DNA from: Nitrospirae bacterium JdFR-81
Lineage (GTDB): Bacteria > Nitrospirota > Thermodesulfovibrionia > UBA6902
Reading direction: 5' to 3'
Length of the DNA: 35,987 nt
NCBI GenBank assembly: GCA_002011735.1
Contig: MTOQ01000007.1
Location: 1 to 35,987 of the forward strand
Of the stretch, positions 16,401-25,100 are shown piece after piece. A program made the translations under genes and the position numbers. The notes beneath the pieces were generated by a model. The model had not been told where the DNA came from and searched no databases. It worked only from the letters and a program-made list of their open reading frames with translations. Position 1 is the first letter of the stretch. The number at the start of each line of letters is the position of its first letter.

Positions 16401-18823
16401 CTTATCTTCTTGGATCGTGAATATACAAAGAGCCCCTTCAGGATGTTCTCCATAAGAAAGTGCTCTCCAGCAGACCTCAATATATCGGCCTGTAATAACT
16501 CCAGCCTCTCCCTATCGATCCCCTCTGCCTGATACAGGAGTGGCTGCAGTCTCTCAAGGGCACCGATGTATCTGCCTTCTTTATAGAGCCCTATCACGGT
16601 ATCAAGGGTATCATTGGAGGCCCTATATGCGTTGTCGTTCGGGTTTGACTCTGGCTTTGCGATGCCTGCCTTGAACCTCCTTGCCCTTGACTCGATGAGC
16701 CGATACAGGGGGATGAGGTCATTGAGCATCTCGATCCTTATAATATCCTCCATCTCAAGGAACCTCATGGGGAGGTATATCCTCTCTCCTGGACGGAGGG
16801 TATTTATATCCCCTATGTGGGGGTTGAGTATCCTGAACCTCTCTATATATTCGTTGTATATCTCGCTCGCCTTCAGTCCCATCACCCTCCTGAGTATACC
16901 CTCAAGGGTGTCACCTGGCATTATCGTATAGATATGGGGGAAGCCCCAGTGCTGGCTGTGCCTCAGCCTTTTGATCGCACCCTCACCATATCTTATGAGT
17001 TCATACAGGAGCTCTGACCGCGCCGGGATTGACTTTATATACCTCATGTATGCACTCGGGGGGAGGCTGTAGGGCCTTGATACCCTGAGCTGCAGGGATA
17101 CAAGGGGTGTGCTGCTGCCTTCCTTCCATAGCCTTATTGTCCTTGTGTCTTCAGGAAGGGGTATCTCGATGTATCCTGCATCGATAAGCCGAGATGGTGG
17201 CCTCAGGGATGAGAACCTTCCACTGAGTGTGGGGGGCATAGCACTGTATTGCATGGATGAGAGCATCCTCAGTGCCTCCTCGGACTGTGTGGGCATGAGA
17301 TCGTCCTCTCCTGTCTCCTCTGCTTTTAGTCTCAGTATCCTTGGGGCCCTATCATCCATCTGTAACATCAACACGGTGCCTTCCATCCCATCCTTCCCAA
17401 CCACTATCCTCAGGAAGGATGGTGATGGCCTCTCAGGGAGATGGTATGTGAGTGGGTCGTCCCTGTGGTTGGAGAGCCCCGTGAAGACAGAGGAGGGCAG
17501 GAGGCTCAGGGTGTCCTCAAGGTGTTCTGGATGGAGGAGGATATCGGATGGCTGGTCTGGATCCCTCAGTGATCGGGTTATGAAGTAGTAGAGCCTGTTT
17601 CCTGCGGATGGGGCCTGGCTGTCAGATGGTATGTCCCTGTAGAAGGTGTGTGATAGATAGTATAGGCGTGCAATATCTGAGGCATCGTGGATATCCCTGG
17701 TGATATCCCTTAAAAGCATCGTCCCAACGATCCCGCCCTCATACAGGGTGTTGTCCTTTATGAGGGCGTATGTCAGGGATTCTGAGAGGCCTGGTGAGGG
17801 GGTGTCGTTGATCAGGTCAAAGAGCCTGTGTCTGTCCACACCCCATGGAGACTTCCTGAGCAGAGGAGGGAGTCCCAGCCGTCTGACATCCCTTGCCCTG
17901 ATACATGGTTCATTTATGGACAGGAGGTGGTCAGGCTCATCCCTCCTGAGGAGCCTTATGTAGAGTATCGCATCTGACTCTATGGTCAGATCATGTTCTC
18001 CCTCAGGTATATTCATAAAGTCCCTCTGTCTCCTCCCGATGGTCTGTTCCTTTCCGTCCACATAGACAGGTGTGGTTATGTAGGGGAGGGTTTCATGGTC
18101 CAGGTTCTTGAATATCATCCCGTCTATCCTTACCTGTATGTGGTATGGCTGTAGCCTCACAGGATCAGAGGGGTTATAGAGGAGCATGCTCTCAAGGGAG
18201 AAGGTGGCACCACCCTCCACCCTTACAGTGATGGGTCTGTAGGGCATAAGGAGATAGAAGGCCTCTGAGGGGTGTTTATCAGCCATGCCTATCCAGACCC
18301 TCTCGGTGGGTAACCCTATCAGGTTCCTGTAGGGTGCAACCTGATCTATGTATTCGTGCCTTGAATAAAAGAGCCCTATCTCCACCCCCTTCCTGCAGGT
18401 GCCCTCGATCATCACGACATAGGAGAGCTTCTCAGGAGGAGTGATGAGGATGGACCTCTTTTCGTGATCCATAGTGTATGGATATGTGATGTACAGACCT
18501 GAGCCGTTTGAGAGGTATATGCTTGGCTCATCTCCATTGAAGGCCCCACGGATATTGTATATCCTCAGAGAGCTGCCCTTATAGAGCCTTACCCTCACAT
18601 AGTCTCTACAGCCGAGGCTGACCGTGTGGAATCCGTATTCTCTGTTATAAGATGGTCTCTTGCCATCGAGCCACGGCTCCTTATCCTCTATGTTGTCCCA
18701 TCTGAGGGGGATATGGAACTGTGCGTTCAGCCTCAGCGCGGTCTCATCAATCGCCCCTCGGGCACTGAGGGGAAAGAGGACGAGGATCATGATTATGAAG
18801 AGTCTCGTCACTGGATGAGGCAT
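13460..18823 (-). CDS. Giant secreted LysM protein with β-barrel-like C-terminus
   Basis: A 1787-residue protein of unknown function. It begins with a signal peptide (LFIIMILVLFPLSARGA). Residues ~30-620 are β-rich. A LysM domain at ~629-690 (IYTIMPGDTLEGILRR to GERIYLP) suggests peptidoglycan binding. About 710-960 is TPR-like helical repeat. From ~1020 it returns to β-sandwich-like segments with a recurring EGxHxxxI motif near 270, 1088, 1324 and 1404. The last ~300 residues alternate hydrophobic and polar residues with aromatic belts, as in outer-membrane β-barrels, but the C-terminus lacks the usual terminal Phe. It overlaps the hydrolase gene upstream by 16 nt and the PgsB-like gene downstream by 4 nt. 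I infer a periplasm-to-outer-membrane component of the polymer export system. Confidence 0.75.
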   Translation of the reverse strand: MPHPVTRLFIIMILVLFPLSARGAIDETALRLNAQFHIPLRWDNIEDKEPWLDGKRPSYNREYGFHTVSLGCRDYVRVRLYKGSSLRIYNIRGAFNGDEPSIYLSNGSGLYITYPYTMDHEKRSILITPPEKLSYVVMIEGTCRKGVEIGLFYSRHEYIDQVAPYRNLIGLPTERVWIGMADKHPSEAFYLLMPYRPITVRVEGGATFSLESMLLYNPSDPVRLQPYHIQVRIDGMIFKNLDHETLPYITTPVYVDGKEQTIGRRQRDFMNIPEGEHDLTIESDAILYIRLLRRDEPDHLLSINEPCIRARDVRRLGLPPLLRKSPWGVDRHRLFDLINDTPSPGLSESLTYALIKDNTLYEGGIVGTMLLRDITRDIHDASDIARLYYLSHTFYRDIPSDSQAPSAGNRLYYFITRSLRDPDQPSDILLHPEHLEDTLSLLPSSVFTGLSNHRDDPLTYHLPERPSPSFLRIVVGKDGMEGTVLMLQMDDRAPRILRLKAEETGEDDLMPTQSEEALRMLSSMQYSAMPPTLSGRFSSLRPPSRLIDAGYIEIPLPEDTRTIRLWKEGSSTPLVSLQLRVSRPYSLPPSAYMRYIKSIPARSELLYELIRYGEGAIKRLRHSQHWGFPHIYTIMPGDTLEGILRRVMGLKASEIYNEYIERFRILNPHIGDINTLRPGERIYLPMRFLEMEDIIRIEMLNDLIPLYRLIESRARRFKAGIAKPESNPNDNAYRASNDTLDTVIGLYKEGRYIGALERLQPLLYQAEGIDRERLELLQADILRSAGEHFLMENILKGLFVYSRSKKISNKAFHRLSDYYKEVRDDEGLIGLYSTYILKTHDMSILPEFLGLLIDEGEYEMALKAGLLLPEESQPVQALLRACLVESWWQAFNLLIERLRTPEERNLWMAKSMLRQGRYREALDLFMKAGGEGIEWYNSMVEADSIYRGLRNAGDRDIYALIKRWQRWQKAHPGPFRWRTADELLIDSSGALILYNRARNLYHRMFLSKKGRTVRFRVYGPTRLRIEVRPLFDKGPADAYNGWIELRDNGVARHYPLIDNLPSDTFMVSGRRGLKAGQRVMLAYDVTEGLHHIEVYSDTIPLLVSLYSAEPEVRVSILPPLSIDTLSAITGGGLRELIRSIIDEVFVKTEASPLLSIRDRYGQEPIREMIELLWKAEHEPGSFGSNLKRAEEIFINNRHIPRLKRLISRFYRKTRLVLLEDILSSAGIRILRTTGEASSVPEMRIRTSMLRPLMIGEQLLYGYERIVLDMKNLREKDIEAEISLEGIAYLPIEPMGISFEIDGERVRDLRIGEDGKRIVRLHLRVGEGEHYLRIGINRPVTNQFLRVRLWEDAQGKERPLIKTIERRYYLATQDEPVTIAVQGPLMLYIEKRVNGQQTMSFMGIDEGLHTIDFYPGGSWREALYRFYRRVPAPERPLTPRRRFVVEYKEAERPSVRVNGPPVIRHLEFDDAIPLGSQEDGTWSITGAFVKRRQVEIEERMEEFIEFRLTHRFFDEPSRNLKRFRLLGRIREHGGPVIGASGHITYRPLETPYNYNLNASLYVQRPTIDGGYEYSLNMDASVIDRKELGTKTYHTPSIAAFLRMMSMDDHNGYSPQDVDQDIFTPYKAEHRYGLRASDTLFYRPWLDSIISLHGEVVLNEDLNPLRPDNIGLEAGWRQLIGPLQAGLSYQETHYLPDRDRGDHITTRRIGLDLSFERWLNLYKRVEAGLRFIWHLNINRFSGRFYLSIHLSRARGYRDFAYGETGFRDLRQMHISYEEENNRIIKEVLR

Positions 18824-19683
18824 CCCTCGAATCCCCTGTAAAGTGATCTATCATTTACCAGCCTGTCCCGTATCGCCCTGCTCATCTCTATATGCACAAA
18901 GCCATTGAAGCCCATCTCATTCAGTATCCCTGCGATCGAATTCTTTCGCCCCCCAAGCTCCCTTACATCGTATGGATAGAGGTTCACTCTCTCTCCCATG
19001 CTATTTTTGAGACACCTGTATATAGTGGTGGTTATGGAGGAGGCGGTCGATCTGCCAGAGCTTATAATCACATCACTCTCCCTCCCTGATGGCGTCTTCC
19101 TCTTTGCCCTTGAGAAACCATGTAGCTGGATTATATAGCCTGATGGATGGGTCTCTGCGAATGTCTTTGCAAACACGGTGAAATAGCTTTCCCTGATGTG
19201 TGCCATGTCTGCATCAACGGTGGTGCCACTGTCTGAATACTGCCGTCTTACGGTATTGAATATCACGGCCTCTGCCCTGCTATCAAGGAACAGCCTGAGG
19301 CCGATCTTGCGGGTGTGGATGTCTGTGAATGAATGTGGCACCTGTATGACAAACCCCCTGTAATCCTCAAGCCTGAATATCATGAGCCCCCTGCCTGTCT
19401 TCCTCTCATCCTCCATGAGTATTATGAGCCTTTCACCGTCATGGCTTATCTGGATGGGCCTGAGGCCGATCTTCCTTGACAGTGCCTCCACCCTCTCGTT
19501 CAGTACCCCCCTGAACAACGATCCAAGGAGGGTCTCTGCATCCTTCAACTCCTCATCTGTTGGGGGGATATATATACCACCCTTAAATGCATCAGAGAGG
19601 ATGCCCTCTATATCCGAGACCTCACCCCTTAATGGCAGGATAAGGATTGTTATGATGGTCAAGACACTAATATATATCCTCAT
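18808..19683 (-). CDS. Secreted N-formylglutamate-amidohydrolase-like hydrolase
   Basis: A 291-residue protein from ATG 19683, chosen because it starts a clear signal peptide (MRIYISVLTIITILILPL); an upstream in-frame ATG lies at 19728. The mature part has the three motifs of the N-formylglutamate amidohydrolase/zinc-carboxypeptidase-like fold: VPHSFTDIHT (H117), IIQLHGF (H188) and GFVHIEMSRAIR (E266). The family cleaves amide bonds next to glutamate. In a PgsB/PgsC-like operon, and secreted, it is a natural candidate for trimming, releasing or recycling a γ-glutamyl-type polymer; that role is inferred. Its sequence is also related to two domains inside the PgsC-like protein of this operon. 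It overlaps the genes on both sides, so it is translationally coupled. Confidence 0.7.
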   Translation of the reverse strand: MRIYISVLTIITILILPLRGEVSDIEGILSDAFKGGIYIPPTDEELKDAETLLGSLFRGVLNERVEALSRKIGLRPIQISHDGERLIILMEDERKTGRGLMIFRLEDYRGFVIQVPHSFTDIHTRKIGLRLFLDSRAEAVIFNTVRRQYSDSGTTVDADMAHIRESYFTVFAKTFAETHPSGYIIQLHGFSRAKRKTPSGRESDVIISSGRSTASSITTTIYRCLKNSMGERVNLYPYDVRELGGRKNSIAGILNEMGFNGFVHIEMSRAIRDRLVNDRSLYRGFEGCLIQ

Positions 19684-22123
19684 AGTGTAAGGCCCTTTCA
19701 TTGTAGAATCTGAACTCCTCATACTCACCAGGGGTGACCCTGTGGAGGGAGATGTAGCCCGTGCCTGAGACAGGCCTGAACTCTATCGTGTATTGGCCCT
19801 GTGGCAGGTCATCCCCTATCGGGATAAAGAATAACTGCCCTGGCTGGAGGCGTATGCTTCGGGCGTGTAAAACGGAGAGAGACCCTGAGTTATCAGGTCT
19901 TATGCTGAATCGCCTCCTGAGGAATGTCCATTTATTGAATGGCCTGAAGCCTGCCTGCCTGATGGCCTCTATGCTCACATCGATGATGCTCCTCTGATCA
20001 CTCCCTGAGGGCGCATAGAACCTGACACTGAGGATGTCCTCAATGGGTTTATCCTTCGTATATATAAACCTGAGCCCCTCCCTCTTCAGCCTGTTTGTGA
20101 GTCTCTTGAAGAGCACAGGGCCACCCTGATGATATATGTTGTTTATATAGAATCCTCCAGCACGGGTGGTCTCAATCCGTATCCTGTGTTCACCTCCCTT
20201 TACAGGGGGTAGTCTCACCTCCCCTGTCCTTCCGTAGAGGGTCCTATCCAGTGCAGGGAGACCATCTATATACACCCTCAATCCTGCCTCGCCCTCTTCC
20301 CTGAATATATATAGTAGCCTCAGGGGTATCATCTCAAGCCCCTTGATCTCCCTGACGGTGATGTTGTGTTCTGCCCCTGGCTCTAAAGGGAAGTAATAAT
20401 CAGGTGATAGCCTCTCAGGTCTCACCACCTTTATCTCATCTGTAAGGACATAGTATGCCTGGTAGTCGCCCACAGGTGTATAGTCCTCCCAGGCGTATCT
20501 GCCCTGTATCAGCTCCTCCCTCCTCTGGGGTGGTCTCCTGTTTATAATGATTATCATGGATCGGGCATCGTATATGAGTGACCAGTACCTCTCGGGCCTC
20601 AATGCATACCAGGATGGCTCCTTCTCCTCGATGGGTGTTGATGGTAGATAGTCCTCAGGGACCCTTGTGGTCTTGGCCATCCCCTCCGGCCTTGTATAGC
20701 CTGCCACCAGCACCTCTGTAGTGGATGACAGGACCATCCTCCTTGCCTCGGATGGCAGATAGAAATAGTATTCCTGTGGCTCTGAGACCTCGACATCAGG
20801 ATAGTTCCCTGACAATACATCATAGCCTGATGGGATGGGATTGAGGGGGAGGCTGCCTGTGTGTATTACCCTGTTGTCCTCATTTAGTATCTCGTATCTT
20901 ACATGTGTGTCAGGCACGATGCCCTTCCTCAGCAAGACCCTGAGCGTGAGCTTGAAGGGCGTGGGGGTCTTGTTATGATGGGATATACGGAATGTCACGG
21001 GTCTATCGTGGCTGGTGATGAATGTCCTTATATAGATGGGCTCGGGTGTTATGTCCGTCACTCCTTTATCATTTATAAGGAAGACCTTCATCCCGACAGG
21101 GTCCTCACTGTAGATATCTATGAGGCCTGTGTCGAAGAAGGACTCCATCGTCGTCTCCTCCCTGCTCCTCCATCTGATGGTCCTCTCAATATACTGATCT
21201 ATCCCCCTCCCGTACCAGGAGAGCCTCAGGTCATGGGGTTGTTCTGTTGAGTTGTTGTGGAACTCCATCCTGATCCTGCCCCCTCCTTCCGGAACAGGGA
21301 CGGTTACATGATGCCCTTCTTTTATGAACACGCCTATCGGTGGGATGTATACATCCACTTCTTCTGCCTCAACCTCCTTCAGGACATATAGCTTTCTTGA
21401 GATGAAGTCCCTTCCCTCAGCGCCCAGTGGGCCAAGGGGTCTCCACTGGCGCTGTAGGAGCTGTTTCTTCTCAAACTCTGTCAGGAGCTGTGGTGGATAG
21501 ACATTACCCATTGCCATCCTCTCCTTCTTCTTCTCGCTGAATCGCCTCCACATGTAGCCGGGCACCTCTTTTTTTGGTTCATACCTTATATAGACCCTTA
21601 TGCACACGTCTCTTATATCCCTGTCCTTCTTTATGAGTTTGAACCTTATGGCATCAGCGTCACCGAGGCTGGAGATGTTTATCCTGAACTCCCTTGAATC
21701 TGCAGGTATGAGGTCTGGTTCTGTGTAAAAGGATGAGGTGAACTCCCCCCACCTTTCATTTCTGTAGAATGTCACCTTTGAACGGAGATGGTGTGTCCTG
21801 TCTATGAGCACCTCTCCATCTCCACCTGTTATCTGATACCTGAGTGTATACCACCAGTCCCTGTCTCCCTTGAGGTCTATACGCCTTGGGAGGTTTGCAT
21901 TTGTTACGACCCTCAGGAGCCTGCCCCTGAACTCAAAGGGGAAGACCAGCCATCCATCCTCTGTTATCACATAGGAGAGGCTGATGGTGGACTCTTCTAT
22001 CATCTCCCTGTTGACATATGCCCTGATCTTCTTGCCCGTAACAATAAAGTAATAAAGGGGTAAGAACCTGTAGAGGAGGTAGATGATAACGAGTCCTGCT
22101 ATGAAGAGCTTAATATACCTCAA
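19667..22123 (-). CDS. Inner-membrane-anchored β-rich periplasmic protein, unknown function
   Basis: An 818-residue protein not matching any family I recognise. One N-terminal membrane segment (LFIAGLVIIYLLYRFLPLYYFIV, here split as residues 5-27) is followed by ~790 residues predicted to face the periplasm, mostly β-strand-like, with repeated short sandwich motifs. One of these, KGGEHRIRIETT near residue 650, resembles the EGxHxxxI motif of the 1787-residue partner. There are no cysteines in obvious pairs and no catalytic motif. Its ATG overlaps the end of the PgsC-like gene by 14 nt, and its end overlaps the hydrolase gene. It may be a periplasmic scaffold or polymer-binding arm that links the inner-membrane exporter to the LysM/barrel protein; this is inference from position and architecture only. 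Confidence 0.7.
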   Translation of the reverse strand: MRYIKLFIAGLVIIYLLYRFLPLYYFIVTGKKIRAYVNREMIEESTISLSYVITEDGWLVFPFEFRGRLLRVVTNANLPRRIDLKGDRDWWYTLRYQITGGDGEVLIDRTHHLRSKVTFYRNERWGEFTSSFYTEPDLIPADSREFRINISSLGDADAIRFKLIKKDRDIRDVCIRVYIRYEPKKEVPGYMWRRFSEKKKERMAMGNVYPPQLLTEFEKKQLLQRQWRPLGPLGAEGRDFISRKLYVLKEVEAEEVDVYIPPIGVFIKEGHHVTVPVPEGGGRIRMEFHNNSTEQPHDLRLSWYGRGIDQYIERTIRWRSREETTMESFFDTGLIDIYSEDPVGMKVFLINDKGVTDITPEPIYIRTFITSHDRPVTFRISHHNKTPTPFKLTLRVLLRKGIVPDTHVRYEILNEDNRVIHTGSLPLNPIPSGYDVLSGNYPDVEVSEPQEYYFYLPSEARRMVLSSTTEVLVAGYTRPEGMAKTTRVPEDYLPSTPIEEKEPSWYALRPERYWSLIYDARSMIIIINRRPPQRREELIQGRYAWEDYTPVGDYQAYYVLTDEIKVVRPERLSPDYYFPLEPGAEHNITVREIKGLEMIPLRLLYIFREEGEAGLRVYIDGLPALDRTLYGRTGEVRLPPVKGGEHRIRIETTRAGGFYINNIYHQGGPVLFKRLTNRLKREGLRFIYTKDKPIEDILSVRFYAPSGSDQRSIIDVSIEAIRQAGFRPFNKWTFLRRRFSIRPDNSGSLSVLHARSIRLQPGQLFFIPIGDDLPQGQYTIEFRPVSGTGYISLHRVTPGEYEEFRFYNERALHYEDIY

Positions 22124-25100
22124 ACTCCCCCCTGAATTTTAAGAATCCTGCCTTTGTGTCTATAAATCGCGAGACCTCCCTCCTGTGCAGTGTCTCCCTG
22201 CTCAGAGTGATCTCTGCCTCGGGTTGCCTTGGCAGGAGGTTGGCGACCATGACGAGCCTGTCGGTGAAATAGACAAAGAGGAAGGACTGTTTTGTATTTA
22301 TGTCGATGACCCTCCTGAGCCTGAAGAGCCTCCAGCCTGACCTTATGTTATACAGCTCAACGATATCCTGGGTCTCAGCGTATCTCTTTATGGCCTCGAT
22401 CATTGGCGACGGCACTATGGAGGAGTCCCCGATGAGGCCTGAGCCCATTATATAGCTATACAGGTCAGCCTCTGTGGTCGGGATGCCGAGGGCCCTGAAC
22501 TGGGCATTCTGCCATCTGTTTTCGGTCTGTTGTCTGTAGGTGGTCCTTGCAAAGGGCGAGAGCCACAGGATGGCGAACTCCTTGTTTGAGGTCTGATCGA
22601 TGTAGAACAGTGGTGGTGTGAAGCTCGTCTCATACCCTGATGTCTCCTCCCTTCCATCCACAAAACCGCTCCTCAGGCCATCCTCATCCAGTATATCTAT
22701 CAATGCCCTGCCAAGCGGGCTGAGGGCGTCCCTCTGCATGATGCCGCTGTCAAAGGTGAGCAGGACATCCTCCTTTGGCAGCTTCCTCTCAGGCCTCAGG
22801 CCAAGTGCCCTGCACTGGAGGCTCATAAAGGCCTCTTCTCTGAACTCCCTCAACAGGACCTGGTTAACGAGGTTAAAGAGGTTCTCCTTGTTGTCCATGA
22901 TTATAAGGTCTGAGCTCAGATCGGCGTTTGCATGGGGGTGGGTGCCTCCGATGAGCAGCGCCTTTGCCTTGAGCCTTGCAAAGAGGGATACACCATACTC
23001 AAAGACATTGAGCTCAAAGAGTGGACGGGGTATCTGTATAATATAGTTATTCGCCTCACCGAGCCTGAATACATAGGTACCCCAGTATCTCCTGTGCCTG
23101 AGGTTCTCGTCCTCAACCAGTATTATGAAGTCCTCCCCGGACAGCCTGTCCCTGTAGAGGACTATCCTGTATCCAAGCATGGCAGAGGCAGAGGCGATCA
23201 CCCTGAGCTCACCAAGGCCCTTTGCCGTCCACCTGCCATCTGAATATTCGGTCTGTGACACCCTGATGAGGGGGGTGAGGACCTCCTCATCCATAAAGAG
23301 GAGTTCCTCAAGCATGGCCTTTTTGTACAGGTTTGAGCCCTTCTCTGCAATCAACCACTTGCTTCTGAGGAGCCAGTCCTGGAGGTAGCCGTCGATCCGC
23401 TGCTGTCGGATCGTCACCGAGACGTCGTATTGTGCATATACAGGCTTAAATAGTAGCTCCTTTATATCACTCCTGTTGAGGAAGATCTCTGCAAACCCTG
23501 ATGCCATGGACTCCCTCTGGATGTTCGGGAACGGTGTCCTGCCCCAATCCACTGTGATCCCTCCGATCAGGCCTCTCAATGTGGAGAGGTCGAGCCCATA
23601 GGGCAGTCTCGCCTTTACAAGCAGTAATGATCCAGGCTCCTTGAGCTCCACCCCTTTGATCTCAGGCCTCTGGCCTGTCACCCATCTGATACTCTCAATG
23701 TTGTATCCCCTCACCTGGAGGATGTTCTGATGCGCGATCAGCCTGTGGAACTCCTGGAACAGTGAGTCGTGCCTGATGAGGGGGTTGTGTGTCTTGCCCT
23801 GAGGTGTCTTTATGCTTATGCCACCGATTGCCATGGCATATCCGTTCAGGGTCTTAAAGAGCCTCGCACCTGCCTCAAGACTCCCCCATTCATCAATGGG
23901 CAGCGGGACCTCGATCACCAGGCCACCATCCCTTTCAGGGTTGAAGACATAGGAGCCCCATCCGTGGTTTGCCTCATCCTGACTGATATAGATGTAACCC
24001 TCTTTCAGTATATGTATCGTGTAGTCTATCTTTGAGAATAACGCCTGTGCCCTGGACAGATACGAACGGTCATTGTTCCTGATATAATCCATCACCTCCC
24101 TCATGCCCGCCTTGAATATCTCTGTCTCCTTTGGTGTCGGTGGAGAGAGGGTGGTCATCCTGATGCTCTGGTATATCCTCACCTTCTCCTCCCTCACCAT
24201 ATCAAAGATGCCCTTCTCCACCCTGAGTATCTCTTCCTTCCCTTCCTCACCTGCCTGCAGTCCTGTGGTGAAGAAGGATATATTCAGGAATGTGAGGCTG
24301 AAGCCGATGACACTGGCTATGATCATCGCCACGAACGAGGTCTGGACGACGGATCTTGTCACCTTGATGGTTATGTCCTTGTCGTGCATCTTTATTGCAA
24401 CGAGCGTGGGCAGGAGATAGCCGAATCCGTAGTAGTCGGATATCTTCTCCCCTGGCATGAGGTAGATGATGAGATAGGAGATCATGTATTTATACAGGAA
24501 GCTTATGGTGAAGAAGAGGAGTATCTTCCTTCCCTTCTCTATCGTTATGTCTCTGAATATGGGCAGCCTCAGTGCGAGCTTACCAAGCTGGAGTATGATG
24601 AGTGACTCCACCATGGTAGCCGCTATCTTGAGGGGGTTATACCAGAGCAGGGCGAGGAGCGAAGGGATCAGGATGCCGCTGTATTCCCAGCCATACTGTA
24701 GGTTCATCCTTGAGGCTATGAAGCTTGTGGTTATAAGTATGATATAGGACTTGGGGCTTGCGAGTATGGAGGTGGCGATGTCCTCATATATATAGCTAAG
24801 GTTGCTTATGGTGAAGTTTGTGTATCCCATCAAGAGGTATTTGACCGCTATGTAGGTCGCTGCAATCGTGATGAACTGCGGGATCACACCCCTGAAGAAG
24901 CCTGGCTTCCAGTACTGGTTTGCCATTAATGCAACGATGATGAGGCCGAAGCTGTGGAGGTTGTTACGATAGTCGAAGTTTATATAGAACCTGTTGTTCA
25001 GGAATTCTCCTATGTACGGGAGCAGGAAGACATCGAAGAGGATCCTCACAAACATGCTGAATATGAGGAAGGCAAAGAAGCGGTCCCTCCCGAACAGGTT

